Assembly (NCBI RefSeq): GCF_018408855.1
Contig: NZ_AP024323.1
Span: 1,240,001-1,304,000, forward strand
Direction of reading: 5' to 3'
Length of the DNA stretch: 64,000 nucleotides
Source: Caballeronia sp. NK8
GTDB lineage: Bacteria > Pseudomonadota > Gammaproteobacteria > Burkholderiales > Burkholderiaceae
Both the position numbers and the translations under genes were made by a program. The notes beneath the pieces are model-generated. The model saw nothing but the letters and a program-made list of their open reading frames with translations, made no database searches and had not been told where the DNA came from. Below, piece by piece: positions 8,527 to 17,279 of this stretch. Positions within the stretch are counted from its first letter, which is position 1, and each line of letters begins with the position of its first letter.

Positions 8527-9444
8527 TCATTCCGCTTGCAGCGAATCGAATCCATCGCCCGGACGGCCGCCGCGCGGCGCGTCGTGCGCGAGCCCCGCCG
8601 ACACCGACTTGCCCGTGCGCTGCAGCGCGACGACGAACGCCGACGCGAGCGTCGCCTTGGTCGTCACGTTCGAGAGGTTCACGCCGAGATGCACGATGGT
8701 CTGCGCGATCTGCGGGCGAATGCCGCTGATGATGCAGTCCGCGCCCATCAGCCGCGCCGCCGCGACCGTCTTCAGCAAGTGTTGTGCGACGAGCGTATCG
8801 ACGGTCGGCACGCCGGTGATGTCGATGATCGCAATCGCCGCGCCCGTCTCGACGATCTTCTGCAGCAGGTTTTCCATCACGACCTGCGTGCGCGCGGAAT
8901 CGAGCGTGCCGATGAGCGGCAGCGCGAGCACGCCGTCCCACAACTGCACGACGGGCGTCGACAGTTCGAGGAGTTCCTGCTGCTGACGCACGATGACCTG
9001 TTCCCGGCTCGCCTGGAAGACTTCGGTCGTGAAGAGGCCGAGTTCGTCGAAGAGCGTGCTGATGGTCCAGGTGAGATCGGCGAGGGTCGCGGGATCGTCG
9101 GCGAGCGAGTCGCGCAGGCGCACGAAGAGCGGCTGCTTGAGCGAGAACACGAACATCGCCGTCTCGACCGGCGAGAAGCCCTGACGCGCGCGCTGGCCGG
9201 ACATGTCCGCGAGAAACGAGCGCACGTCCTGCCACGCGGGCAGTTTGAAATCGACGCGCTCGGACGTACTGAGCACCGTCACCAGAAGCGAGATGAATTG
9301 CGTGAACTGATTGCGCAATTCCGCCTCGCCGACGAGTCCACGCCGTGACGCGATGGCGTGCTGCTGCGTGAACCATTCCGCGAGCAACTCTTCCTGGTTG
9401 TTGTTGAACAACTGCGCAAGCCGCATTCCGCCGACCATTTCCAT
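8527..9444 (-). CDS. rsbR: Stressosome sensor RsbR
   Basis: 305 residues. An N-terminal globin-like RsbR sensor region (about 1-150, all helical; QEELLAEWFTQQ near the start) joins a C-terminal STAS domain (about 165-280). Both threonines phosphorylated by RsbT in the Bacillus protein are in conserved settings: DITGVPTVDTLVAQ and NVTTKATL. No obvious heme-binding pocket can be assigned by eye. The start ATG 9444 has AGGGA about 8 bases upstream; ATG 9426 is a possible alternative. It is the first gene of a six-gene minus-strand operon. Confidence 0.92.
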   Translation of the reverse strand: MEMVGGMRLAQLFNNNQEELLAEWFTQQHAIASRRGLVGEAELRNQFTQFISLLVTVLSTSERVDFKLPAWQDVRSFLADMSGQRARQGFSPVETAMFVFSLKQPLFVRLRDSLADDPATLADLTWTISTLFDELGLFTTEVFQASREQVIVRQQQELLELSTPVVQLWDGVLALPLIGTLDSARTQVVMENLLQKIVETGAAIAIIDITGVPTVDTLVAQHLLKTVAAARLMGADCIISGIRPQIAQTIVHLGVNLSNVTTKATLASAFVVALQRTGKSVSAGLAHDAPRGGRPGDGFDSLQAE

Positions 9445-9703
9445 GCCGCGATCCCTGTGCGAATGATGTTATTGGTTTGTTGCGTCGCCCGATGATCATC
9501 GACATCAAGCGCGACGCAAGGCGCTCGGAATGTAGCATGCCATCCCGAAATCTGACAGTCCGGAAAGCCTTATGGTGCAAGGGATTCGCGGATCATTTCG
9601 CCGCAGGGTTCGCGCGTCCGTGATGAATCGGCAATTGCTGCCGGTCGTTCGCGACGGGCTGAACAAAGACCGGTCAAATCTCCTGAGGAACATGCGCGAA
9701 CAT

Positions 9704-10051
9704 TCAGCGCGGCAGCATAAAGAGTTCGAGCGCCTGCAGGCTGATCGGTTTGAGAAGAAAGCCGTCGAAGCGGGTCTCGCCGCTCGTCGCGACGAAATCG
9801 GTGTGACCGGTCATCGCGATGATGCGCGCGCCGCTGTTCGGGCCCGCCGCGCGAATCGCGGTGCAGATTTCGCGGCCGTCGGAGTCGGGCAGGGAAATGT
9901 CGAGGAAGATGCTGTCGAAATGTTCGCGCGAAGCGAGCGCGAGGCAACTGGCGCCGTCGTGCGCCACGGCCGACGTGTGGCCCAGCCCGCTTGCGATGTC
10001 GACGAGGGTCTCGACGCAGGCGTGGTTGTCATCGACGAATAGCAGGTGCAT
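9704..10051 (-). CDS. Single-domain response regulator
   Basis: 115 residues, a receiver domain alone. The acidic pair D7/D8, phospho-acceptor D51 (FLDISLPDSDGR), T81 (AMTGHT) and switch lysine K101 (LLKPIS) are all present, so it should be phosphorylatable. There is no output domain; such proteins act as phosphate shuttles or sinks. It lies 260 bases upstream of the rsb operon on the same strand, so it may be a partner of the operon's hybrid kinases. That pairing is inferred from position only. Confidence 0.88.
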   Translation of the reverse strand: MHLLFVDDNHACVETLVDIASGLGHTSAVAHDGASCLALASREHFDSIFLDISLPDSDGREICTAIRAAGPNSGARIIAMTGHTDFVATSGETRFDGFLLKPISLQALELFMLPR

Positions 10052-10250
10052 CGTGGCTCGCTCCGGTTCGACGCGTCAGTCAGTGTAGTGCATCGCCGAA
10101 GGCGCTCATGCTTTCACTTCGTCAGCGGCGAGGCTTTGTCCGCTGGAAGCTGTATCGACATGCCATGCCATGTATAGCGGCGCGAATATTTTTTTGTGTA
10201 GCAGGCGGTGCAATACTCGGACGACTGTCTATCGAGCCGCCGGAGCGCAC

Positions 10251-11621
10251 ATGGCCCAAACGATCCATCCCGTCGACGAAGTGTTGCCCCTCGGTCAGAT
10301 GCTTGCGGTTGGCATACAGCACGTGCTCGTGATGTACGCGGGCGCGATCGCGGTGCCGCTCATCATCGGCGCGGCGTTGAAGCTGCCGAAGGAGCAGATC
10401 GCGTTTCTGATCAGCTCGGATCTTTTTGCGTGCGGGATCGTCACGCTGGTGCAGTGCATCGGCGTATGGAAGTTCGGCATACGGCTGCCGGTCATCATGG
10501 GCGTGAGCTTCGCGCCGGTCGGACCGATGGTCGCGATGGCTTCGTCCGGCGCGGGCCTTACGTCGATCTTCGGTGCAACCATTGCGGCGGGCGTGTTCGC
10601 CATACTGATCGCGCCGTTCTTCGGGCGGCTGATGCGTTTCTTTCCGCCGATCGTCACGGGCACGATCATTCTCACGATCGGCATGACGCTCTTTCCGGTG
10701 GCGATCAACTGGGCGGGCGGCGGGCGCGGCGCGGCGAATTTCGGCGAGCCGAAGAACCTGATGATCGCGGCCATCGTGCTGCTTGCGATTCTGCTCATCA
10801 ACAAATATCTGAAGGGCTTCATCGCGAACATTTCGGTGTTGCTGGGCATGGCGATCGGCTTTGCGATCGCGTTGCCGCTCGGCTTCGTCGATTTCTCGGG
10901 CATCGGTCAGGCCGCGTGGTTCGCGCCGGTGCGGCCGTTCGCGTTCGGCATGCCGACGTTCGATATCGCGGCGATCGCATCGCTGTGCCTCGTGATGGTC
11001 GTCATCATGGTGGAATCGCTCGGCATGTTTCTCGCGCTCGGCGACCTCGCGATGAGGCCGGTTTCCCGTATCGATGCGACGCGCGGGTTGCGTACCGATG
11101 GTCTCGGTACGGTGATCGGCGGCATCTTCAATACGTTTCCGCATTCTTCCTTTTCGCAGAATATCGGGCTGGTGGGGATTACCGGAGTGAAGAGCCGCTG
11201 GGTCGTTGCGGTGTCGGGGGTGATTTTGATTCTGCTCGGGCTGTTGCCGAAGCTTTCCAATCTGATTGCTTCGATACCGGTCGTCGTGCTCGGGGGCGCG
11301 GGGATCGCGATGTTCGGGATGGTCGCGGCGACCGGCGTCAAGATCCTGAGCAAGGTCGATTTCGATAGCAAGAACAACTTGCTTATTATCGCTATCAGTT
11401 TGGGGGTGGGAGTGATTCCGCTCGTTGCGCCCGCGTTTTTCGCGCATATGCCGGCGTGGGCGGGGCCGCTGACGCATAGCGGGATCACGCTTGCTGCTGT
11501 GTTTGCTATCTTGCTCAATGCGCTATTCAATCGCGGGCGGGATTCGGGGGACATTGAGATGGAGATCGCTGCGGAGATGCCGTTGAGCCTTCGGCAAGGG
11601 GATGTGGATGTCAGGGATTGA
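10251..11621 (+). CDS. NCS2 family purine/pyrimidine permease
   Basis: 456 residues with about 12-14 hydrophobic segments. The NCS2 signature QNIGLVGITGVKSR and the helix-8 motif ESLGMFLALGD identify it as a nucleobase-cation symporter of the xanthine/urate/uracil group. It would import a nucleobase across the inner membrane with protons. ATG 10251 was chosen over upstream in-frame codons because it leaves the usual short N-terminus (MAQTIHPVDEVLP). It stands alone, with a repeat element beginning 13 bases after its stop. Substrate specificity is not decidable by eye. Confidence 0.9.
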   Translation: MAQTIHPVDEVLPLGQMLAVGIQHVLVMYAGAIAVPLIIGAALKLPKEQIAFLISSDLFACGIVTLVQCIGVWKFGIRLPVIMGVSFAPVGPMVAMASSGAGLTSIFGATIAAGVFAILIAPFFGRLMRFFPPIVTGTIILTIGMTLFPVAINWAGGGRGAANFGEPKNLMIAAIVLLAILLINKYLKGFIANISVLLGMAIGFAIALPLGFVDFSGIGQAAWFAPVRPFAFGMPTFDIAAIASLCLVMVVIMVESLGMFLALGDLAMRPVSRIDATRGLRTDGLGTVIGGIFNTFPHSSFSQNIGLVGITGVKSRWVVAVSGVILILLGLLPKLSNLIASIPVVVLGGAGIAMFGMVAATGVKILSKVDFDSKNNLLIIAISLGVGVIPLVAPAFFAHMPAWAGPLTHSGITLAAVFAILLNALFNRGRDSGDIEMEIAAEMPLSLRQGDVDVRD

Positions 11622-11633
11622 ATTGTTGCTTTC

Positions 11634-11840
11634 GCCGGATCCCGTATTCGCGTCGGTCTATTAGCACTGCCCCTGTGCGGGGCGGCAGTCACTTTCTTTG
11701 CTGCTGCAAAGAAAGTAACCAAAGAAAGCAGCCCGACACGCCCGCGGTCACACGCAATTTGGGTGTTCTTCTCCTCGCTCGTGGCACTCAATAGCGAGTG
11801 CCCTCACAGGCCACATCGGGCTTGGACCGCGCACGGTCTG
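11634..11840 (+). repeat. Left arm of long inverted repeat (Burkholderiaceae repeat family)
   Basis: This 207-base arm begins GCCGGATCCCG and recurs in reverse complement at 12038-12243 with roughly nine bases in ten identical. It contains the small palindrome ACTTTCTTTGCTGCTGCAAA plus its mirrored partner, and the GGGGCGGCAGT block. Its spurious translation contains FFAAAKKVTAAPHR. It is an intergenic repeat, not a gene. Confidence 0.85.
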
Positions 11841-12037
11841 TCACATCGCGCCACATAACACGCTGGTTCAGCGCGAAATGGCTCCGGCCTGCTACGCGGC
11901 CGATGGGTCAATTGGGACTGCGTGTGCTTCTGCGTTTCTCTTTTCTCGTTGGTTTCCCATGTATACCCCACGGCAGCGCGTAGCGCTGTGCCGGAACTCT
12001 TTTGTGCTGAACCAACACGCTCAAACGACTAGCTAGT

Positions 12038-12243
12038 CAGACCGTGCGCGGTCCACGCCCGATGTGGCCTACGAGGGCACTCGCTACAGAGGCCACGAAC
12101 AACGAGAAGAACACTCAAATTGCGTGTGACCGCGGGCGTGTCGAGCTGCTTTCTTTGGTTACTTTCTTTGCAGCAGCAAAGAAAGTAACTGCCGCCCCGC
12201 ACAGGGGCAACGCTAATAAACCGACACGCTATCGGGATCCGGC
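12038..12243 (-). repeat. Right arm of long inverted repeat
   Basis: Reverse-complement partner of 11634-11840, ending GGATCCGGC. Together the arms could fold into a cruciform or, if transcribed, a long hairpin. The outermost 85 or so bases also recur at 37875-37958. Confidence 0.85.
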
Positions 12244-12311
12244 GAAAAACCACAAACCCAATCAAACCCACTACCATAGAGAGAACCCAAAATGCCGCCC
12301 CCGAAGAAAAA

Positions 12312-13136
12312 ATGCGCGATGTCCTGTGGATAACTCTGACCGCGATAGCCATCACTTACGCCATAGCCTTGGCGGGGCTCTATTGGCTACAAGGAAGGCT
12401 CGTCTATCCACTCGAACAGATCGAGGCTTTGAAGAACTCCGAGCTTGAAGCACTCACCGAACCGGTAACGGTGATAACCGAGGACGCCATAACCCTGATC
12501 ATGCGCTACAAGGCGCCCCGAACCAGAACCACCCCCACAATCATCCTCTTCCACGGCAACGGCGAAGACCTCACCCAACGCGCCCACATCGCGCTCGAAA
12601 TGATCGAAGCGGGCTACGGCGTGCTGCTCGCCGAATACCGCGGCTACGGCGGCAATCCCGGCAAACCCCACGAAGCCGGTCTCTACGCCGATGCCCGCGC
12701 CGCCTACGCCCATGCCGCCGCGCATTCGACGAACATCGTGCTGCACGGCTATTCGCTCGGCTCGGGCGTCGCCGTGCAACTAGCCAGCGAAGCAAAGATC
12801 AGCGCGTTGATCCTGGAAGCGCCCTTTACGAGCATCGTCGATGTGGCAGCGAAACGCTTCTGGCTCTTCCCCGTGCGCCTGCTCGCGCGCGACCGCTACG
12901 ACAGTCTTTCGAAGATCGCAGCCATCGATGCGCCGCTGCTGATCTACGGCGGCACGAAAGACGGCGTGATTCCCCCCGCGCACTTCCAGCGCCTGTTCGA
13001 CGCGGCGCACGGCGACAAGCGGCTCGCGCTCATCGAAAACGCCGATCATCTCGATCCATGGACGATGGGCGGCCGCGAACACGTCATGCAGTTTCTCGAA
13101 TCGCTGCAGTCGACGCGCGATGCCGTGCAGGCGTAA
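12312..13136 (+). CDS. Alpha/beta hydrolase, membrane-anchored (BEM46/ABHD13-like)
   Basis: 274 residues. An N-terminal hydrophobic helix (about 4-26) is followed by an alpha/beta hydrolase domain. The oxyanion region FHGNGED, nucleophile elbow GYSLGSG, catalytic Asp in GTKDGVIPP and His in NADHLDPW form a complete triad in the right order. The family resemblance is to BEM46/ABHD13 serine hydrolases, whose bacterial substrates are mostly unknown. It probably sits on the inner membrane with the catalytic domain on one side. It starts 68 bases after the repeat element. Confidence 0.87.
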   Translation: MRDVLWITLTAIAITYAIALAGLYWLQGRLVYPLEQIEALKNSELEALTEPVTVITEDAITLIMRYKAPRTRTTPTIILFHGNGEDLTQRAHIALEMIEAGYGVLLAEYRGYGGNPGKPHEAGLYADARAAYAHAAAHSTNIVLHGYSLGSGVAVQLASEAKISALILEAPFTSIVDVAAKRFWLFPVRLLARDRYDSLSKIAAIDAPLLIYGGTKDGVIPPAHFQRLFDAAHGDKRLALIENADHLDPWTMGGREHVMQFLESLQSTRDAVQA

Positions 13137-13139
13137 AGA

Positions 13140-13937
13140 CTAGGCCGTCTTCTTCCTGCTGCGCCCGAGCTTGAGCGTCACCCACGTCGGCGCATGATCG
13201 CTCGCATGCGGCTCGCCGCGCACCCATGTATCGACGCCCGCGTGCTCCAGCTTCTTCGCGAGATCCTTGCTGAGCAGGATATGATCGATGCGCAGTCCCG
13301 AGTTGGTCTGCCAGTGATTGCGGAAGTAATCCCAGAAGGTATAGACGCGCTCATCGGGAAACATCTTGCGCAATGCATCCGTCCAGCCCTGCGCGAGCAG
13401 GTCCGCATACGCCGCGCGGCTCTCCGGTTGCAGCAACGCGTCCTTGAGCCACGAGCGCGTGTTGTAGATATCCTCGTCGGTGGGCACGACGTTGTAATCG
13501 CCCGCGAGCACGACCGGATGACCGCTGTCGAACAATCCCTTCGCGTGCGCGTTGAAACGCTCGAACCACGCGAGCTTGTAATCGAACTTCGGGCCAGGCT
13601 GCGGATTGCCGTTCGGAAGATAAAGACAGCCGATCACCAGGCCACCCACCGCCGCTTCGATATACCGGCTATGCGTGTCGTCTTCGAAACCGGGCAGCCC
13701 GCGCCGGCTCAGCACGGGCTCGGCATCCTTCGCGAGAATCGCCACGCCGTTCCACGATTGCTGTCCATGCCATAGCGCGCCATAGCCCGCGTTCGCGATC
13801 GCGTCGGCGGGAAACTGCGCGTCCGTCGCCTTCAGTTCCTGCAGGCAGACGATATCCGGCGATTCGCGTTCGAGCCATGTCAGCAATGCGCCGAGCCGCG
13901 GACGGATGCCGTTGATGTTGAAGGTCGCGATTTTCAC
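13140..13937 (-). CDS. xth: Exodeoxyribonuclease III
   Basis: About 265 residues of the ExoIII/APE1 endonuclease-exonuclease-phosphatase fold. Motifs appear in order: ATFNINGIRPRL, metal-ligand Glu in LQELKATD, the central GDYNVVPTDEDIYN, DHILLS and the C-terminal SDHAPTWV. The enzyme repairs abasic sites and removes 3' blocking groups. The GTG start at 13937 is preferred because GGAGAG lies 8-9 bases upstream; ATG 13952 would add five residues and lacks such a site. It is divergent from the MFS gene and convergent, 3 bases apart, with the hydrolase. Confidence 0.93.
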   Translation of the reverse strand: MKIATFNINGIRPRLGALLTWLERESPDIVCLQELKATDAQFPADAIANAGYGALWHGQQSWNGVAILAKDAEPVLSRRGLPGFEDDTHSRYIEAAVGGLVIGCLYLPNGNPQPGPKFDYKLAWFERFNAHAKGLFDSGHPVVLAGDYNVVPTDEDIYNTRSWLKDALLQPESRAAYADLLAQGWTDALRKMFPDERVYTFWDYFRNHWQTNSGLRIDHILLSKDLAKKLEHAGVDTWVRGEPHASDHAPTWVTLKLGRSRKKTA

Positions 13938-14068
13938 TCGGCGTCTCTCCATCGGTGGATCGGAATCGATCCTACACGCGTCGCAGTTTGCGTGCCGCAT
14001 CATGCGCCAAGCGCGCTGCCGCAAAATCTGCGACAGTCTCACGCTGATCCCGACACCCGCCCGCATCC

Positions 14069-15262
14069 ATGTCCGAAGGCTCCGTTCACTGGCAGCGCAA
14101 TCTCTACGTCTGCGTATTCGGCTCGTTCACGACCATCATGGCGATGACGCTGCTGCTGCCCTTCCTGCCGCTCTATGTGCAGCAACTGGGCGCGTCGTCG
14201 GTGGAGGCGGCGGTGCAATGGTCGGGCGTCGCGTTCGGCGCGACCTTTCTTGCGGCGGGCCTCGTCGCGCCGCTCTGGGGACGGCTCGCCGACCGCTACG
14301 GCCGCAAGCCGATCCTGATCCGCGCGAGCCTCGGCATGGCGATCACGATGTCGCTGCTCGGCGTCGTGCAGACGGTCTGGCAACTCGTGGCGATGCGCTT
14401 TCTCGCGGGGCTCGTCGGCGGCTATGCGAGCGGCGCCATCGTCATGATCGCAACGCAGACGCCGAAGCACCGCACCGCGTGGGCGCTCGGCACGCACGCG
14501 GCGGGCATGATGGCGGGCAATCTCGTCGGGCCGCTCATCGGCGGGCTGTTGCCGGGTCTGATCGGCATACGCGCGACGTTCTTTCTCGCGGGCGGCCTCA
14601 TCTTCTGTTCGTTCATCATGACGACGCTCCTCGTGAAGGAAGAACGCCGCGCGCCCGATCACGCGAAAACGAAGCCGCGCGGCGGCTGGCGCGACGTGCC
14701 GCTCCTCACGCCCGTCATCGGGATGCTCGCGAGCGCGATGCTGCTGATGTTCGCCAATATGTCGATCGAGCCGATCATCACCGTGTATGTATCGCAGCTC
14801 GTGAAGGATCCGAAGCAGGTGACGCTCGTCGCGGGCTTCGTGATGTCCGCCGCAGCGCTCGGCAGCGTGCTCGCGGCGCCGCGCATCGGGCGGCTCGCGG
14901 ATCGCGTGGGCGCGCCGAAGGTGATCGTCGGATGTCTCGCCGCATGCGGCGTGCTGCTGATTCCGCAGATCTTCGTCACCAACGGCACGCAGCTCGTCGT
15001 GCTGCGCTTTCTGATGGGCCTCGCACTGGGCGGCCTGCTGCCCGCGATCACGAGCGTCGTGCGCCACAATGTGCCCGATAACGCGGTCGGCTACATCCTC
15101 GGCTACGCGACCTCGGCGCAATACATCGGACAGGTGACGGGGCCGCTCGCGGGCGGCTTCATCGCCGCGCATTCGGGCATGCCCTCTGTCTTCGTGATGA
15201 CGAGCGTGCTGATGTTCGTGGGCGCCGGGTTCAATGCGTGGGTGTTTCTGCGCAAGAACTGA
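14069..15262 (+). CDS. MFS transporter, MdtG-like multidrug efflux type
   Basis: 397 residues with 12 predicted membrane helices. The loop 2-3 motif GRLADRYGRKP of the major facilitator superfamily is clear, with a related copy in the second half (GRLADRVGAPK). Overall it resembles DHA1 exporters such as MdtG (LLLPFLPLYVQQLG early in helix 1). It probably exports drugs or small organic molecules with protons. It is divergent from xth and ends four bases before the aldo/keto reductase stop. No regulator is attached. Confidence 0.85.
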   Translation: MSEGSVHWQRNLYVCVFGSFTTIMAMTLLLPFLPLYVQQLGASSVEAAVQWSGVAFGATFLAAGLVAPLWGRLADRYGRKPILIRASLGMAITMSLLGVVQTVWQLVAMRFLAGLVGGYASGAIVMIATQTPKHRTAWALGTHAAGMMAGNLVGPLIGGLLPGLIGIRATFFLAGGLIFCSFIMTTLLVKEERRAPDHAKTKPRGGWRDVPLLTPVIGMLASAMLLMFANMSIEPIITVYVSQLVKDPKQVTLVAGFVMSAAALGSVLAAPRIGRLADRVGAPKVIVGCLAACGVLLIPQIFVTNGTQLVVLRFLMGLALGGLLPAITSVVRHNVPDNAVGYILGYATSAQYIGQVTGPLAGGFIAAHSGMPSVFVMTSVLMFVGAGFNAWVFLRKN

Positions 15263-15266
15263 ACGC

Positions 15267-16271
15267 TTACCGCTTCTCGCTGTCGAGATGCGCCATCTGC
15301 ACGGCCTCGTATCTATCGCCCGCCGCCGCGTCTTTCGGCACCGCCGCTTCGATCGCCGCGCGTTCCTCGTTCGTGAGCGTGATATCGAGCGCACCGAGCG
15401 ATTCCGTCAGCCGGTCGCGACGGCGCGCGCCGATCACCGGCACGATGTCATCGCCCTGCGCAAGTACCCACGCGATCGCAATTTGCGCAACGCTCACGCT
15501 CTTCGCGTCGGCGATCGCGCGCAACGCATCGACGAGCGCGAGATTGCGTTCGACGTTGCCTTGCTGAAAGCGCGGACTGTTCGCGCGCCAGTCGCCCGTT
15601 TGCGCGGCGTCCTTGCTCCAGTGTCCGCTGATGAGTCCGCGCGACAGCACGCCATACGCGGTGATGCCGATGCCCAGTTCCCGGCACACCGGCAGGATCG
15701 CTTGCTCGATGCCGCGCGAGATCAGCGAATACTCGATCTGCAGGTCGCAGACCGGATGCACGGCGGCGGCCTTGCGGATCGTCTGCGCGCCCACTTCCGA
15801 CAGCCCCACATGACGCACGTAGCCCGCCTGAATCATCTCGGCGATCGCGCCGACAGTATCTTCGATCGGCACGTTCGCATCGAGCCGCGCGGGCCGGTAG
15901 ATGTCGATATGATCCACGCCCAGGCGCTGCAAGGTGTACGCGAGCGAATTCTTCACGGCAACGGGGCGGCCGTCGAATGCGATGAAGTTGCCCGCCGGGT
16001 CGCGCATGCCGCCGAACTTCACGCTGAGAATCGCGGCGTCGCGGCGTGAAGGCGGCGCGCTTCGCAACGCCTCGCCGATCAGCATCTCGTTGTGGCCCAT
16101 GCCGTAGAAGTCGCCAGTGTCGAGCAGCGTGACGCCCGCTTCGAGCGCGGCGTGAATCGTGGCGATGCTTTCCGCGCGATCCGACGGCCCGTACATGCCC
16201 GACATGCCCATGCATCCGAGCCCGATGACCGACACCTGCGGTCCAATCTTGCCGAGTCCGTGTTGTTCCAT
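15267..16271 (-). CDS. Aldo/keto reductase
   Basis: 334 residues, a TIM-barrel NADPH-dependent oxidoreductase. IGLGCMGMSGMYG, LLDTGDFYGMGHNEMLIG (catalytic Asp and Tyr) and LSVKFG (Lys) match the AKR family. The strand that normally carries the catalytic His (consensus YYQHR) reads IYRPARLD here, so the tetrad His is absent; this may be a subfamily trait. C-terminal GARRRDRL binds the NADPH phosphate. The start ATG 16271 follows the family N-terminus. It is divergent from a LysR gene 107 bases away that is its likely regulator. Confidence 0.9.
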   Translation of the reverse strand: MEQHGLGKIGPQVSVIGLGCMGMSGMYGPSDRAESIATIHAALEAGVTLLDTGDFYGMGHNEMLIGEALRSAPPSRRDAAILSVKFGGMRDPAGNFIAFDGRPVAVKNSLAYTLQRLGVDHIDIYRPARLDANVPIEDTVGAIAEMIQAGYVRHVGLSEVGAQTIRKAAAVHPVCDLQIEYSLISRGIEQAILPVCRELGIGITAYGVLSRGLISGHWSKDAAQTGDWRANSPRFQQGNVERNLALVDALRAIADAKSVSVAQIAIAWVLAQGDDIVPVIGARRRDRLTESLGALDITLTNEERAAIEAAVPKDAAAGDRYEAVQMAHLDSEKR

Positions 16272-16378
16272 GATGGTTCTCCGCCAAAGAAGAAAGAAGG
16301 GATGACGGAGATTATGGGAGCAAACCGCGCGTGCGATAATCCGCCTCAATCTGCATGGGCTGTGCGCCGAGGCGAACA

Positions 16379-17272
16379 ATGAACGAACCGGACCTGTCGG
16401 ATCTGCATGCGTTTCTGGCGGTCGCGCGCTCGCGCGGCTTCAGGCAGGCGGCGTTGTTGCGGGGCGTGTCGGCCTCGTCGCTGAGCGAGGCGATTCGCCG
16501 GCTCGAAACGCGTCTGGGCGTGCGGCTCCTGAATCGTACGACGCGCAGCGTCACGCCGACCGAAGCGGGCGAACGCCTGATCGAGCGCCTCGCGCCCGCC
16601 TTCGCGGAAATCGCGGGCGCGCTCGATGCCGTGAACGGTTTCCGCGACAGCCCCACGGGCACGCTGCGCCTGAACGTGCCGACCATCGTGTCGCGCGAGG
16701 TGCTGCCGCCGATCATCGCGCGCTTTCTCGCGGCGCATCCGGGCATCACGCTGGAACTGAGCGCGAGCGATAACTTCATCGACGTGCTCGCCGCCGGTTT
16801 CGATGCAGGCATTCGCTATGACGAACGCATCGAGCGCGACATGATCGCCGTGCCGATCGGTCCGCAGACGCAACGCTTCGTCGCGGTCGCGTCGCCCGCT
16901 TATCTTGCGGCGCACGGCGAGCCGAAGCATCCGCGCGATCTGGTGAATCACGCGTGCATCGCCCATCGCTTCGAAAGCGGCGTGCTGGCGGTGTGGGAAT
17001 TCATGCGCGGCAAGGACGTGATACGCATCGTGCCGCAAGGGCCGCTCGTGACCTCGTCGATCGAGGTCAGCCGCGCGTGTGCCGTCGCCGGACTGGGGCT
17101 CGTCTATACCTTCGACGAATTCGTGCGCGAAGCCATCGACAGCGGCGCGCTCGTGCCCGTGCTCAAGCCGTGGTGGCAGAGCTTCACCGGGCCGAGGCTG
17201 TATTATCCGAGCCGCGCGCACATGCCGGGGCCGTTGCGCGCGTTCATCGATTTCATCCGGGCCGGAAGCTGA
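16379..17272 (+). CDS. LysR family transcriptional regulator
   Basis: 297 residues. The winged helix (about 5-65; HAFLAVARSRGFRQAA, LSEAIRRLETRLGVRLLNRT) is followed by a periplasmic-binding-protein-like effector domain. It resembles the LysR members that regulate adjacent oxidoreductases. ATG 16379 was chosen because it leaves the usual 5-residue lead before the first helix. The divergent arrangement with the aldo/keto reductase gene suggests control of that gene and autoregulation from the shared 107-base interval. Confidence 0.9.
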   Translation: MNEPDLSDLHAFLAVARSRGFRQAALLRGVSASSLSEAIRRLETRLGVRLLNRTTRSVTPTEAGERLIERLAPAFAEIAGALDAVNGFRDSPTGTLRLNVPTIVSREVLPPIIARFLAAHPGITLELSASDNFIDVLAAGFDAGIRYDERIERDMIAVPIGPQTQRFVAVASPAYLAAHGEPKHPRDLVNHACIAHRFESGVLAVWEFMRGKDVIRIVPQGPLVTSSIEVSRACAVAGLGLVYTFDEFVREAIDSGALVPVLKPWWQSFTGPRLYYPSRAHMPGPLRAFIDFIRAGS

Positions 17273-17279
17273 GGGCCGC

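Larger units (their letters stand above)
11622..12311. other. Gene-free interval carrying an inverted-repeat element
   Basis: This 690-base gap between the permease and the hydrolase holds the two repeat arms and a 197-base spacer (11841-12037). The spacer shows no convincing open frame, although short palindromes such as GACTAGCTAGTC lie near the right arm. Open frames that cross the arms are translations of the repeat and are not called. Confidence 0.7.

Noticed and set aside
10122..11477. Long Arg/His/Asp-rich frame antisense to the NCS2 permease
   Set aside because: Typical shadow frame of high-GC coding DNA; composition is not protein-like and the sense frame has clear NCS2 motifs.
12044..12448. 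Open frame whose product contains LSLVTFFAAAKKVTAAPHRG
   Set aside because: It is a translation of the inverted-repeat arm; the same peptide appears from the left arm and its frame overlaps the start of the hydrolase. Treated as spurious.
14039..15394. 451-codon frame antisense to the MFS gene
   Set aside because: Same shadow effect; no motif, and it overlaps well-supported genes on the other strand.
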